From Brevibacterium sp. CCUG 69071 (GTDB lineage Bacteria; Actinomycetota; Actinomycetes; Actinomycetales; Brevibacteriaceae), in NCBI RefSeq assembly GCF_021023135.1, contig NZ_PGFV01000003.1:1-64000 (forward strand): 64,000 nucleotides of DNA, read 5' to 3'. A program made the translations under genes and the position numbers. The notes beneath the pieces are model-generated. The model was not told the DNA's origin. It did no database searches and saw only the letters and a program-made list of their open reading frames with translations. Shown here in pieces: positions 33,208 through 42,560 of this stretch (position 1 is the stretch's first letter; each line of letters starts with the position of its first letter).

Positions 33208-34397
33208 GCCAGTCCACCGATGTCGCACGGGCCACGGAACCGAACGCCGATTCGACGACGACCGCGGATCCTTCCCTGAAGGACCGGATCGTCGCTCGCC
33301 TCGCCGAGGCGCGCCCTGCCCTCGTGGACCTGTCGAATTCGCTCCACGACGATCCCGAACTCGGGTGGCAGGAGTTCCGCTCCTCCGCCTCGGTGGCCGA
33401 CGTCTTGGCGGGTCACGGCTTCACCGTCGAACGGCCCTACCTGGGACTCGAGACTGCGTTCCGGGCGAGGTTCGGCACCGGTGACCTCACGATCGGGTTC
33501 CTTGCCGAATACGACGCCCTTCCCGGCCTCGGCCATGCCTGCGGGCACAATCTCGTCTCCGCCATGAGCGTCGGCGGGGCCATCGGCCTGGCCGACGTCG
33601 CAGACGATCTGGGCATCAGCGTCGAGGTCATCGGCACTCCTGCAGAGGAGGGCGGCGGCGGCAAGATCGAACTGCTCGAACGCGGAGCTTTCACGAACCT
33701 CGACTTCGCCCTCATGGCTCACCCCGCTCCTGTCGACGTCGCCGAGGCGAAGCCGTTCGCGGTCACCCATTGGCACGTCGAATATACGGGTCGGGCGGCT
33801 CATGCCGCGGCCTATCCGGAGCGCGGAATCAACGCCAACGACGCCTTTCTCGTCGCCCAGGTCGCCCTCGGACTGCTGCGCCAGCAGCTGCCGAAGACCG
33901 TGCGCGTCCACGGCGTGATGACCAATGGCGGGGAGGCCCCCAACGCGATTCCGGCGACAACCGAAGGGCGCTGGTATGTCCGCGCCGAGACCACCGAGGA
34001 ACTCCTCGAGGTGGAGAAGCGGGTCATCGACTGCTTCGAGGCCGGAGCCCTGGCCACGGGTGCGACACTCCAGATCACCCCGGAGAGCAAGCGGTATGCG
34101 GAGATGCGCACCGACGAGGACGCACTTGAGTCGTATCGGGCCAATGCCACCGCACTCGGACGGAACTTCGACGTCGACCCAGTCGCGGCCACGATGAACC
34201 GCGCCTCGACGGACATGGGCAATGTGTCGCAGATCGTCAACGCCATCCATCCCTATATCGGAGTCGGCGGGGAGGCGAGCAACCATCAGGCCGCCTTCGC
34301 CGAATCCTGTGTCGGTCGAGAAGCCGAACGCACACTGCTCGACGGTGCCACGGCACTGGCGTGGACCGCAGCCGACGTCAGCACTCGACGGGCCTGA
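33204..34397 (+). CDS. M20 family metallo-amidohydrolase
   Basis: A 397-residue M20D-type enzyme that hydrolyses amide bonds of N-acyl amino acids or small peptides with two metal ions. The metal ligands are visible: GHACGHN with His residues near 110-115, PAEEGGGGK with the Glu-Glu pair near 150, and MAHPAP with His near 172. A dimerisation domain interrupts the catalytic domain (about 190-300). It overlaps DUF1028 by four bases (ATGA) and is followed 65 bases later by a permease. Which amide is used is unknown. The neighbours suggest an imported N-acylated or amidated compound. Confidence 0.92.
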   Translation: MSQSTDVARATEPNADSTTTADPSLKDRIVARLAEARPALVDLSNSLHDDPELGWQEFRSSASVADVLAGHGFTVERPYLGLETAFRARFGTGDLTIGFLAEYDALPGLGHACGHNLVSAMSVGGAIGLADVADDLGISVEVIGTPAEEGGGGKIELLERGAFTNLDFALMAHPAPVDVAEAKPFAVTHWHVEYTGRAAHAAAYPERGINANDAFLVAQVALGLLRQQLPKTVRVHGVMTNGGEAPNAIPATTEGRWYVRAETTEELLEVEKRVIDCFEAGALATGATLQITPESKRYAEMRTDEDALESYRANATALGRNFDVDPVAATMNRASTDMGNVSQIVNAIHPYIGVGGEASNHQAAFAESCVGREAERTLLDGATALAWTAADVSTRRA

Positions 34398-34462
34398 TCC
34401 ATCCGCAACACCACGACAGAGGGTCCGAGGCTGGACCTGAGGTTCCAAAGGAGGAACTCGAT

Positions 34463-35833
34463 ATGACCGGTGCACACCCTGCCGATGCGACTGACCTGGC
34501 CTATAAGAAGGGGCTGCAGAAGAGCGTCGCCGCCGGATCCATCGGCGTGCTCGTCCACTGGTTCGACTGGGCCGTCTATGCCTATATGGCGACGACGATC
34601 GCAGCGATCTTCTTCCCCGAGGGCGACGAGACCGCCGGATTGCTCGCGACCTTCGCCGTCTTCGCGGTCTCCTTCCTCGTCCGGCCGCTCGGTGCGATCA
34701 TCTTCGGCCGCCTCGGTGACAAACTCGGACGCAAGGTCACGCTCTCCGTCGTCATCCTCGCGATGGCCGCCTCGACGCTGGTCCTCGGCATCCTGCCGAC
34801 CTACGAGACGATCGGGATGCTCGCACCGATCCTCCTCGTTCTCACCCGCATCGTCCAGGGCCTGGCCGCCGGCGGTGAGTTCGGCAGCGCGGCAGCATTC
34901 CTCGGTGAGTTCTCGCCCCGGAAGCGCCGCGGCTTCGGCTGCAGCTGGCTCGAATTCGGCTCCCTCCTCGGGTTCCTCCTCGCCTCTCTCGTCGTCTTCG
35001 TGCTCACGCAGGCACTCAGCCCCGAACAGGTACTCGCCGGGGGCTGGAGGATTCCGTTCCTCATCACCGTGCCGCTCGGCCTCGTCGGCCTCTACATCCG
35101 CCGCAAGATCGAGGACACCCCGGAGTTCGAGGCGCTGCAGAAGATGGAGACGGTCTCCGAGTCACCGCTGCGTGAGGTCTTCAAGCGCAACCCGAAGCAG
35201 TTCCTCCAGACCTGCGGCATGGAGATCTTCATGAACGTCACGTTCTATGTCGTTCTCGTCTACCTGCTCACCTATCAGGAGACCGAGCTGGGCTTCGACG
35301 CCGGCCGGGCCGCCCTGCTCTCGACACTGGCCTCGGCGCTCGGACTCATCATCGTTCCGCTCTCGGGCATCGCCTCGGACAAGTTCGGACGCAAGCCTGT
35401 GCTCATGACCGCCGCGATCTCCCTCACGGTGCTCGCCGTCCCGCTGTTCATGCTCATGCAGATCCAGTCCGAGCTGGCCGCGTTCGTCTCGACCTTCGGG
35501 CTGGCGTTCATCCTCGCCATCATCCTCGGCACCCACGCCGTGACCGTTGTCGAACTCTTCCCGACGCGGACCCGCCAGACCGGGCTGTCGATCGCCTATG
35601 CGCTCACGGCCGCCCTGTTCGCCGGCACCGCGCCCTACGCGCTGACCTGGCTGATCGAGAACACCGGCAGCATGCTCAGCCCCGGCTTCTTCCTCGCCGT
35701 GGTCGGCGTCGTCGGCATCATCACCGTGGTCTCGATTCCCGAGACCAAAGGCGTCGACCTCCTCAAGGACGATGATCTCGATACTCCCACGGCCATCTCG
35801 GCGCGGACGGCCACCGACCCGGCCGCATCATGA
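34463..35833 (+). CDS. MFS permease, metabolite:H+ symporter (MHS) type
   Basis: A 456-residue transporter with 12 predicted helices. GRLGDKLGRK between helices 2 and 3 is the MFS signature of the sugar/metabolite symporter branch, and the N-terminal FDWAVYAYMA segment is typical of MHS carriers for dicarboxylates, proline/betaine or shikimate-like acids. ATG 34463-34465 has a strong AAAGGAGGA ribosome site. It lies within the LysR-linked operon and is likely the importer of the substrate attacked by the M20 and DUF1028 enzymes. Confidence 0.92.
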   Translation: MTGAHPADATDLAYKKGLQKSVAAGSIGVLVHWFDWAVYAYMATTIAAIFFPEGDETAGLLATFAVFAVSFLVRPLGAIIFGRLGDKLGRKVTLSVVILAMAASTLVLGILPTYETIGMLAPILLVLTRIVQGLAAGGEFGSAAAFLGEFSPRKRRGFGCSWLEFGSLLGFLLASLVVFVLTQALSPEQVLAGGWRIPFLITVPLGLVGLYIRRKIEDTPEFEALQKMETVSESPLREVFKRNPKQFLQTCGMEIFMNVTFYVVLVYLLTYQETELGFDAGRAALLSTLASALGLIIVPLSGIASDKFGRKPVLMTAAISLTVLAVPLFMLMQIQSELAAFVSTFGLAFILAIILGTHAVTVVELFPTRTRQTGLSIAYALTAALFAGTAPYALTWLIENTGSMLSPGFFLAVVGVVGIITVVSIPETKGVDLLKDDDLDTPTAISARTATDPAAS

Positions 35834-35899
35834 GCGGCGGTCCCCGAGCATCGTCATTTCCGACCATCTGAAGCAACCCACACGAATGGAGCACCACTC

Positions 35900-37408
35900 A
35901 TGACCGACACCATCTCAGCACCGACGGCCACCACGACCTGGCATGACAAGGCTGCGAACCTGAGCATCGACGGGCGCCCCGTGATCAACGGCGAGCGTGT
36001 GGACGCGCTCTCGGGCCAGACTCAGGCGAAGACGAACCCGGCGAATGGTGAGACGATTTCGCAGCTCCACCTCGGCGGGCAGGACGATGTCGATGCCGCC
36101 GTGAAGGCGGCACGCACCGCCTTTGAGTCCGGTGAGTGGTCGCGGGCCTCGGCGACGCATCGTCGTGAGGTGCTGCTGCGGCTGGCCGATCTCATCGAGG
36201 CGCGAGCCGACGAGTTCGCTCTTCTCGACACCCTCGACATGGGCAAGCCGATCGGGGAATCCTCGACGATCGATGCCCCCGGATCCGCCGCCCTCTACCG
36301 GTTCTACGGTGAGGCGATCGAGAAGACCGCGGACGAAATCCCGGTCACCCCGGCGGGGTCGACGGCCTTGGTCACCCGCGAGCCTCTAGGCGTCATCGGC
36401 ATCATCGTGCCGTGGAACTACCCGCTCGAGATCGCGACGTGGAAGATCGCTCCGGCCCTGGCTGCGGGCAATGCGCTCGTCGTCAAACCCCCGGTCGAGG
36501 CCTCGCACTCGATCCTGCTGTTGGCCGAACTCGCCGCCGAGGCAGGAGTTCCGGCGGGCATCCTCAACGTCGTCCCCGGTCGCGGATCGGTCGTCGGCAA
36601 GGCGCTGGGCATGCACATGGACGTCGATATGCTCGGCTTCACCGGATCCACCGAGGTGGCCATGCAGCTCCAGCAGTATGCGGGGTCCTCGAACATGAAG
36701 CGTCTGGCCCTGGAGGCCGGCGGGAAGAGTTCGAACATCATCTTCGCCGACTGCGACGACCTCGAGGCGGCGGCGAGCAAGTCGGCATTCGGTGCCTTCT
36801 ACAACCAGGGCGAGGTGTGCTCGGCGAATTCGCGCATCTTCGTCGAACGCCCCGCCTACGAGAAGTTCCTCGAGCTGTTCACCTCTGCCGCCGATGGCTT
36901 CCAGCCCGGTGACCCCTTGGATCCGGACACCGCGATCGGGTCTCTGGTCTCGGAGAAGCACGCCGATCAGGTGTGGGAGTGCGTCGAGGAGGCTCGGGCC
37001 GATGGCACCATCGTCAAGGGCGGCAACCGCCCGGAGATCAACGGCTCGAAGGCGTTCATCGACCCGACGATCGTCACCGGCCTGCCCCCCGATCACCGAC
37101 TCCACCAGCACGAGATCTTCGGACCCGTCGCCCTCGTCACCCCCTTCGACACCGAGGAGGAAGCGATCGAGAAGGCGAACGGAACTCCTTATGGCCTCGC
37201 GGCCTCGCTGTGGACCGGCAGCATGTCCCGAGCCCACCGAGTCTCGTCCCGTTTGGTCGCAGGCACGGTCTCTGTCAACACCGTCGATGCGCTGGGCTTT
37301 ACCACGCCTTTCGGCGGCTTCAAACAGTCCGGATTCGGCCGCGACCTCTCGGTCCATGCCCTGGAGAACTACACGGACTTCAAAACCACCTGGCTGCAGT
37401 GGGGGTGA
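35900..37408 (+). CDS. NAD(P)-dependent aldehyde dehydrogenase
   Basis: A 502-residue ALDH-superfamily enzyme that oxidises an aldehyde to its acid. The catalytic cysteine is Cys307 in QGEVCSAN and the general base is Glu272 in ALEAGGKSS, 35 residues apart as expected. The coenzyme fold has FTGSTEVA. It resembles betaine-aldehyde / gamma-aminobutyraldehyde dehydrogenases in overall pattern, so an amine-derived aldehyde is a reasonable substrate. It closes the operon begun by ridA, 66 bases after the permease, and is convergent with a leftward gene of unknown function. Confidence 0.93.
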   Translation: MTDTISAPTATTTWHDKAANLSIDGRPVINGERVDALSGQTQAKTNPANGETISQLHLGGQDDVDAAVKAARTAFESGEWSRASATHRREVLLRLADLIEARADEFALLDTLDMGKPIGESSTIDAPGSAALYRFYGEAIEKTADEIPVTPAGSTALVTREPLGVIGIIVPWNYPLEIATWKIAPALAAGNALVVKPPVEASHSILLLAELAAEAGVPAGILNVVPGRGSVVGKALGMHMDVDMLGFTGSTEVAMQLQQYAGSSNMKRLALEAGGKSSNIIFADCDDLEAAASKSAFGAFYNQGEVCSANSRIFVERPAYEKFLELFTSAADGFQPGDPLDPDTAIGSLVSEKHADQVWECVEEARADGTIVKGGNRPEINGSKAFIDPTIVTGLPPDHRLHQHEIFGPVALVTPFDTEEEAIEKANGTPYGLAASLWTGSMSRAHRVSSRLVAGTVSVNTVDALGFTTPFGGFKQSGFGRDLSVHALENYTDFKTTWLQWG

Positions 37409-37478
37409 GCATTTCCTCCGCTTCCCGCGCCCGACTTCGGCTGAAAGTGGGAGACGCCCGCACCGGGATCGCTGGCGA

Positions 37479-38096
37479 CTATTCTCCGGCATTCCTGAGG
37501 TTGTGAGCTCTCAACGCTTCCGTTTCCGGGTCTCCCAAGCCATGGAAGGCCACTCGAGTCTGCGTGAAGAGCTCCGAGTTGTCATCATCGTCGACTGCCT
37601 TGGACGATGTCATCCTGATAACCGCAGGCGCATGAGCAGGCGCCAGCCATAGCTGGAGAAGGATATGGTCTCTTGCCCGATGGTCCGGATCGATCAGCTC
37701 GTCGGAAGCCGATTCGTCTCGCCCATAAGTGTGAACGCGCACTCGATAGACCCGTCCGCTCTCGAGCTTCGGTGATCCGACCGCAGGTTCACTGGATCTA
37801 ACGCAGTCACTGAAGAGTCCGATGAGCTTCACAGGCTCGTCATTAGTCGCCTGTGCGCTCAATTCGACGACATCGTCCCAATGCTCGGCCGGTTTGATGG
37901 GACCCCGTTCGATGAGTTCAACACTCACGTCGACAGGCCCGTACATTACCCCGGTGTGAACGGTCAGAGCACCCTCGCTATCGACCGAAACTGTCCCGCC
38001 CAACATTGAATCCGCCAGCGACGGTGCGCTCATCGGCATGAGACAGAGTCTCCAATGTTCAGCCTGCGCTCCTTGCCGATGCATGTCGTTCGCCAT
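37479..38096 (-). CDS. Hypothetical protein, beta-rich
   Basis: A 205-residue protein that I do not recognise. It is soluble, without signal peptide or membrane segment, and consists mostly of predicted beta strands (VSVDSEGALTVHTG, VDVSVELIERG, VYRVRVHTYGR, ILLQLWLAP), suggesting one or two sandwich-like domains. The start is doubtful: ATG 38096 has no ribosome site, whereas ATG 38039 (MPMSAPSLAD) has GGAG ten bases upstream. Codon use is native and it is probably a real gene. It lies between the ALDH gene and the TetR gene. Confidence 0.6.
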   Translation of the reverse strand: MANDMHRQGAQAEHWRLCLMPMSAPSLADSMLGGTVSVDSEGALTVHTGVMYGPVDVSVELIERGPIKPAEHWDDVVELSAQATNDEPVKLIGLFSDCVRSSEPAVGSPKLESGRVYRVRVHTYGRDESASDELIDPDHRARDHILLQLWLAPAHAPAVIRMTSSKAVDDDDNSELFTQTRVAFHGLGDPETEALRAHNLRNAGE

Positions 38097-38145
38097 TTCA
38101 GATCATGAGGCATCGAACGCATCGGTCGCGAATACTCATCCGACA

Positions 38146-38757
38146 TCACGGTAGCCGCTTTCCCAGCAGACACCCTGTCATCACCTCGGCGTTGGCAAGG
38201 ATCAGCCGGAAGATCTCATCGACCTCAAGCGGCGTTCCGCCCATGAAGTGCAGGCCGTAGGCATCCTCCATCGCCACGAGGTTACTTGCCGCCGTCTCGG
38301 CCGACAGCGTCATCGTGAATTCGCCTGCCTCCGCTCCTTCGCTGAGCACGTCGACGTAGAGAGAGACCTCGAGCCGATACAGGTCGGCCATCAGCTCGGC
38401 ATGAAACGTGTCCCGGTAGGCATGGGTGTGCAGCTCGTTGAGCACCTGGAAGTCGATATCGTCTCGCGACGTCGGGATTCCACTGCGGATGGTTCGACGC
38501 AGCTTGAGTCGCGGTTGATCGTCGTCGACGCTTGACTGCCTGCGGTTCCAGTAAAAGCGGGAGACGGCATCCTTGTGGACCTCGCGCACCAGGTCGCCGA
38601 GGTCTGGGTAGTAGTAGGCAACCGACCCGGCACCCAGCTCGGAGTACGCCGCCACATCGATCGCACGCAGACCGTTGAGGCCCCGCTCGACGATGGCCCG
38701 CTTGGCCGCGTGGACCAACTGTTCACGACGCGCCTTCTGATTCTTCGGTCTCGCCAT
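38146..38757 (-). CDS. TetR-family transcriptional regulator
   Basis: A 203-residue TetR/AcrR repressor. The N-terminal helix-turn-helix (residues 10-55) contains GLRAIDVAAYSELGAGSVAYYY, the family signature with the recognition helix. The C-terminal ligand domain is variable. The gene is divergent from the amine permease gene, with a 146-base control region that contains a 26-base pseudo-palindrome near the permease start. It is the likely local repressor of the permease-amine oxidase operon, with an amine as inducer. That pairing is inferred. Confidence 0.88.
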   Translation of the reverse strand: MARPKNQKARREQLVHAAKRAIVERGLNGLRAIDVAAYSELGAGSVAYYYPDLGDLVREVHKDAVSRFYWNRRQSSVDDDQPRLKLRRTIRSGIPTSRDDIDFQVLNELHTHAYRDTFHAELMADLYRLEVSLYVDVLSEGAEAGEFTMTLSAETAASNLVAMEDAYGLHFMGGTPLEVDEIFRLILANAEVMTGCLLGKRLP

Positions 38758-38848
38758 ACCCTCATTATCTCCTGAAGTGATTTAGATCAACACTGATCGC
38801 TATGCCGAATCCTCCACTTTCCTCTGTTCAACGCCGGTCGTCCGTGCA

Positions 38849-38874
38849 ATTCTTTTGGGTATAGCCCAAAGAAT
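38849..38874. promoter_or_regulatory. Pseudo-palindrome, candidate TetR operator of the amine oxidase operon
   Basis: ATTCTTTTGGG and CCCAAAGAAT flank TATAG, giving an almost perfect inverted repeat (one extra T in the left arm) about 30 bases before the permease start. It is AT-rich and of the size TetR dimers bind. It could also be a weak attenuator hairpin. Confidence 0.5.
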
Positions 38875-38903
38875 CAAATGGACGCCCACTCACAAGGAGG
38901 TGG

Positions 38904-40463
38904 ATGGTGTCTTCACACGAACACACAACCGCTTATGCGGACGAACAGAAACAGCATCTGAAGAAAACTCTCGGACGCTTCGACATCGTGCTCATCGTCA
39001 TGTCGGCCGTGCTCAGCATCGAAGTCCTCGCCGAGACGGCAGGCTTCGGCGCAGAGACTTTCACGTGGACTCTCGTCCTCGCCGTCTTCTTCCTCGTGCC
39101 CTATGCCCTCGTCTTCGCCGAAACCGGCAGCACGTTCGTCGGTGAGGGCGGAGCCTACATCTGGGTCCGGCAGGCCTTCGGTCGTCCCGCCGGTGCGATC
39201 GCCTCGATCCTCAGTTGGGTCACCCAGCCCGTGTGGGTCGGGGGCTCCATGGCCTTCCTCGCCACCGGGACGTGGAACCAGTTCATCAGTCCGATCGATG
39301 CCGGCTCCGTTGGTGACTGGGTCTTCAAGATCGTCTTCATCTGGATCACCGTGCTCGCGGCGATCGTCTCGCTGTCGAAGGCGAAATGGCTTCCGACTCT
39401 CGGCGGTGCCCTCAAGGTCATCTTCATCGCGTTCTTCCTCGTCACCACGATCATCTACGCGTTCGAACACGGAGTGCAGCCGCTGCATCTCTCTGACTTC
39501 AGTCCCACGTTCGGTGGCTTCCTCGGCCTCGTTCCCCTGCTGCTCTTCTCCTACCTCGGCTTCGAGGCCTCGAACAGCGCCTCCGACGAGATGAAGAACC
39601 CGAAGAAGGACATCCCCGCAGCGATCGCACGCTCGGGCTTCATCTCGGCACTGTGCTACCTCCTGCCGGTCCTCGCCATGCTCCTCGTGCTGCCGCAGGA
39701 GACCATCACCGGAATCGGCGGACTCCTCGATGCGGTCAAGACCGTGTTCGCCGTCTACGGTCCGGCTGCCGACGTCATGGTTGTCCTCGCGGCACTGATG
39801 TTCGTCATCATCCTCGCCTCACAGGGCGCCGCCTGGATGATCATGAGCGATCGCATGCAGGCTCTGACCGCGGCCGACGGGGCGTTCTTCGGCGGATTCT
39901 TCGGCAAGATCTCCCGCGGCCTCGGCACTCCGGTCAACGTCAACCTGCTCTCGGGCACCGTGGCCACCGTCTTCCTCATCGCGGCCATGCAGCTCAGCGG
40001 TGACGCCGGTGCACTCTTCGGAGTCGTTCTCTCGATCTCCATCTCGACATTCCTGCTCAGCTACCTGCTCATCATCCCGGCGGCGATCAAGCTGCGGTGG
40101 AAGAATCCGGACATCGAGCGTCCTTTCCGCGTACCGGTCGGCAATGTCGGCTTCACCATCCTCGGCGGAATCGCCTTCCTCTGGGTGCTCCTCGGGTCCT
40201 GGGTCGCAATCTTCCCGGGAACACTTGAGAGACTCTTCGGACTGGAGTACAACTTCCTCGACGAGTGGGGCGTCGACCAGGGACCGTTCACCGCGCTTAC
40301 CCTCGGCACCCTCATCGTCCTTGCCGCCCTCGCGATCGTCGGGTACGTCCGCGGCGCGAAGATCCGCGCATATCGTCCCGCCCTCGACCCCGAGACCCTG
40401 CAGGCCGGTCTCGACGTCAATCTCGAAGACAACGACAATCTCAGAACTCAGGAAGGTGTCTGA
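38904..40463 (+). CDS. APC-family amino acid / amine permease
   Basis: A 519-residue permease of the amino acid-polyamine-organocation superfamily with about 12 membrane helices. It has the GGAYIWVRQAFG segment in helix 3 and an FSYLGFEASNSASDEMKNP segment in helix 6, both typical of APC carriers. GGAGG precedes ATG 38904 by three bases and a following GTG by six, so the start may be either. The amine oxidase gene follows 6 bases after its stop, so it almost certainly imports that enzyme's amine substrate (such as tyramine or phenylethylamine). Confidence 0.92.
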   Translation: MVSSHEHTTAYADEQKQHLKKTLGRFDIVLIVMSAVLSIEVLAETAGFGAETFTWTLVLAVFFLVPYALVFAETGSTFVGEGGAYIWVRQAFGRPAGAIASILSWVTQPVWVGGSMAFLATGTWNQFISPIDAGSVGDWVFKIVFIWITVLAAIVSLSKAKWLPTLGGALKVIFIAFFLVTTIIYAFEHGVQPLHLSDFSPTFGGFLGLVPLLLFSYLGFEASNSASDEMKNPKKDIPAAIARSGFISALCYLLPVLAMLLVLPQETITGIGGLLDAVKTVFAVYGPAADVMVVLAALMFVIILASQGAAWMIMSDRMQALTAADGAFFGGFFGKISRGLGTPVNVNLLSGTVATVFLIAAMQLSGDAGALFGVVLSISISTFLLSYLLIIPAAIKLRWKNPDIERPFRVPVGNVGFTILGGIAFLWVLLGSWVAIFPGTLERLFGLEYNFLDEWGVDQGPFTALTLGTLIVLAALAIVGYVRGAKIRAYRPALDPETLQAGLDVNLEDNDNLRTQEGV

Positions 40464-40469
40464 CCAATC

Positions 40470-42434
40470 ATGACCACGACTACAACGACCGGTACGGTCT
40501 CCTCGACCACCTCTCACCCGCTCGACCGTCTGACCGGCGAAGAGATCGAACTCAATCGCGCCATCATCGTCGACGCCGGCCACGTCAGCGAGCACACGCT
40601 GTTCGCTCTCGTCAGCCTCGTCGAACCCGATAAACGTGACGTGATCGCCGGAGCCACGGGGCTCGACCGTCGTGTCCGCTCCCTGCTCATCGAACGCGGC
40701 AGCGGTGAGCAGACCGAGGTCCTCGTGTCCCTGACCGAGCGCAGGGTTCTCCTGGCCCGCGTCCTCGACGTCGCCAACGAGGGCCAAGCCCCGATCACGA
40801 TGACCGAGTATGAGTCGGCCGAGCAGCTGATCCGCAACGACGCCACCTTCCGTGCCGCAGTCGAGGCTCGCGGCATCACCGACATCGAGACGGTGCGCAT
40901 CTGCGCGCTGTCCGCCGGTCGCTTCGACATTCCCGGCGAGGAGGGCCGCCGCCTCGTGCGCGGTTCTTCGTTCATCCAGTCGGACCCGCAGGACAACGCC
41001 TGGGCGCACCCGCTCGAAGGACTCGTCGCCTATCTCGATCTCAACACCGGCGAGGTCATCGACGTCGTCGACACCGACATCGTCCCGGTGCCCCAGGAAC
41101 GCTTCGACTATCACCTCGATTCGTGGCTGCCCGAACCTCGCACCACGCAGAAGCCGATCGAGATCTCACAGCCCGAAGGCGTGAGCTTCTCCCTCGACGG
41201 CGACGTGCTGACGTGGGAGAAGTGGCAGGTCCGCCTCGGCTTCGATCCGGTCGAAGGCCTGGTCCTCCACCAGATCGGCTTCGATGACAACGGACAGCAG
41301 CGCCCCATCGTCTACCGCGCCTCGGTGGCCGAGATGGTCGTTCCATACGGCGACCCGAGCCCCGTCCGTTTCTGGCAGAACTACTTCGACGCCGGCGAAT
41401 ACTCGATGGGCAAGAGCGCGAACTCGCTCGAACTCGGCTGCGACTGCCTCGGCGCGATTCAGTACTCCGACGCCGTGCTCGCCGACGAGCAGGGTCACGC
41501 ACGCACGATCAAGAACGCTATCTGCATCCACGAAGAGGATGCGGGCATCCTGTTCAAGCACACCGATGAGTTCACCGGGGCCGTCGATGTGCGCCGCAAT
41601 CGCCGCATCGTCATCTCCTTCTTCATCACCGTCGGCAACTATGACTACGGCTTCTACTGGTACCTCTACCTCGACGGCACGATCGAACTCGAGTGCAAGG
41701 CCACCGGCATCGTCTACACCGCGGCCTACGGTGACGAAGCTCAGCGTCAGCGCTGGTCCTCACCGCTCGGCGACGAGGGGCTGGGCATGCCCTTCCACCA
41801 GCACATGTTCTGCGCGCGCCTGGATATGCAGGTCGACGGCATCGAGAATGCGGTCGACGAGCAGGAGGTCGTCCGCGTTCCCTTCGGTGACGACAACCCG
41901 TATGGCAATGCGTTCACCCGCAAGCAGACCCGCCTCACCGAGGAAGGCGGCAGGCTCGCCAATGGCGAGGCTGGGCGAGTCTGGCACATCGTCAACCCGG
42001 AGAAGCAGAACCGTCATGGGTTCCCTGTCGGATACCAGCTGCACATGCCCGACGAGCCGACGATGATGGCTGCCGAGGGCTCGTCGATCTCGAAGCGAGC
42101 AGGCTTCGGGTCGAAGCACGTGTGGCTGACTCAGTTCGACGAGAACGAGCGCTTCCCCTCGGGCACTTATCCGAACCAGAACGCGGGCCAGGGCACCATC
42201 ACCCAGTGGGTACAGCAGCAGCGCCCGGTCGACGGTGACGACATCGTCATCTGGCCCTCGTTCGCGATGACTCACTTCCCGCGCCCCGAGGACTGGCCGA
42301 TCATGCCCGTCGACCGCCTCGGATTCTCGATGAAGCCCTATGGCTTCTTCGACCAGAATCCCGCACTCGACGTGCCGCGGCCCCAGTCGGGCCATTGCGC
42401 CTCAGAGGGCGGCAGCTCCTGCGAATGCGGCTGA
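40470..42434 (+). CDS. tynA: Primary-amine oxidase (copper, topaquinone)
   Basis: A 654-residue copper amine oxidase that oxidises primary amines to aldehydes, releasing ammonia and hydrogen peroxide. The topaquinone precursor is Tyr391 in VGNYDYG (consensus N-Y-D/E), the catalytic base is Asp307 in NYFDAGEYS, and the copper ligands His443 and His445 (HQH) and His602 (MTHFPRP) are all present. There is no signal peptide, as in the cytoplasmic actinobacterial tyramine and histamine oxidases. Substrate preference is not decidable by eye. The aldehyde could be passed to an aldehyde dehydrogenase such as that at 35900. A hairpin terminator follows at 42447. Confidence 0.95.
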   Translation: MTTTTTTGTVSSTTSHPLDRLTGEEIELNRAIIVDAGHVSEHTLFALVSLVEPDKRDVIAGATGLDRRVRSLLIERGSGEQTEVLVSLTERRVLLARVLDVANEGQAPITMTEYESAEQLIRNDATFRAAVEARGITDIETVRICALSAGRFDIPGEEGRRLVRGSSFIQSDPQDNAWAHPLEGLVAYLDLNTGEVIDVVDTDIVPVPQERFDYHLDSWLPEPRTTQKPIEISQPEGVSFSLDGDVLTWEKWQVRLGFDPVEGLVLHQIGFDDNGQQRPIVYRASVAEMVVPYGDPSPVRFWQNYFDAGEYSMGKSANSLELGCDCLGAIQYSDAVLADEQGHARTIKNAICIHEEDAGILFKHTDEFTGAVDVRRNRRIVISFFITVGNYDYGFYWYLYLDGTIELECKATGIVYTAAYGDEAQRQRWSSPLGDEGLGMPFHQHMFCARLDMQVDGIENAVDEQEVVRVPFGDDNPYGNAFTRKQTRLTEEGGRLANGEAGRVWHIVNPEKQNRHGFPVGYQLHMPDEPTMMAAEGSSISKRAGFGSKHVWLTQFDENERFPSGTYPNQNAGQGTITQWVQQQRPVDGDDIVIWPSFAMTHFPRPEDWPIMPVDRLGFSMKPYGFFDQNPALDVPRPQSGHCASEGGSSCECG

Positions 42435-42446
42435 GCACTCAGGCTA

Positions 42447-42485
42447 GGGCGGTGTTCGGACACAATGGCTCGAACACCGTCCTTT
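42447..42485 (+). terminator. Rho-independent terminator of the amine oxidase operon
   Basis: GGGCGGTGTTCG and CGAACACCGTCC form a 12-base stem with one mismatch (42447-42458 and 42471-42482) and a 12-base loop, followed by TTT. It starts 12 bases after the amine oxidase stop. Confidence 0.8.
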
Positions 42486-42560
42486 CCCGTACTCTCACTC
42501 CTACCAGGTCGTCTGTTCGAAGGCGTGGATGACCGAAGCCCAAAGGAGGGCGAACTCCGC

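Noticed and set aside
33180..34475. 431-codon minus-strand open frame opposite the M20 amidohydrolase
   Set aside because: The M20 gene has intact metal-site motifs and tight overlaps with its neighbours. The opposite frame has no domain pattern.
39819..41114. 431-codon minus-strand open frame opposite permease and amine oxidase
   Set aside because: Both sense genes carry diagnostic motifs. The antisense reading is charged, repetitive and motif-free.
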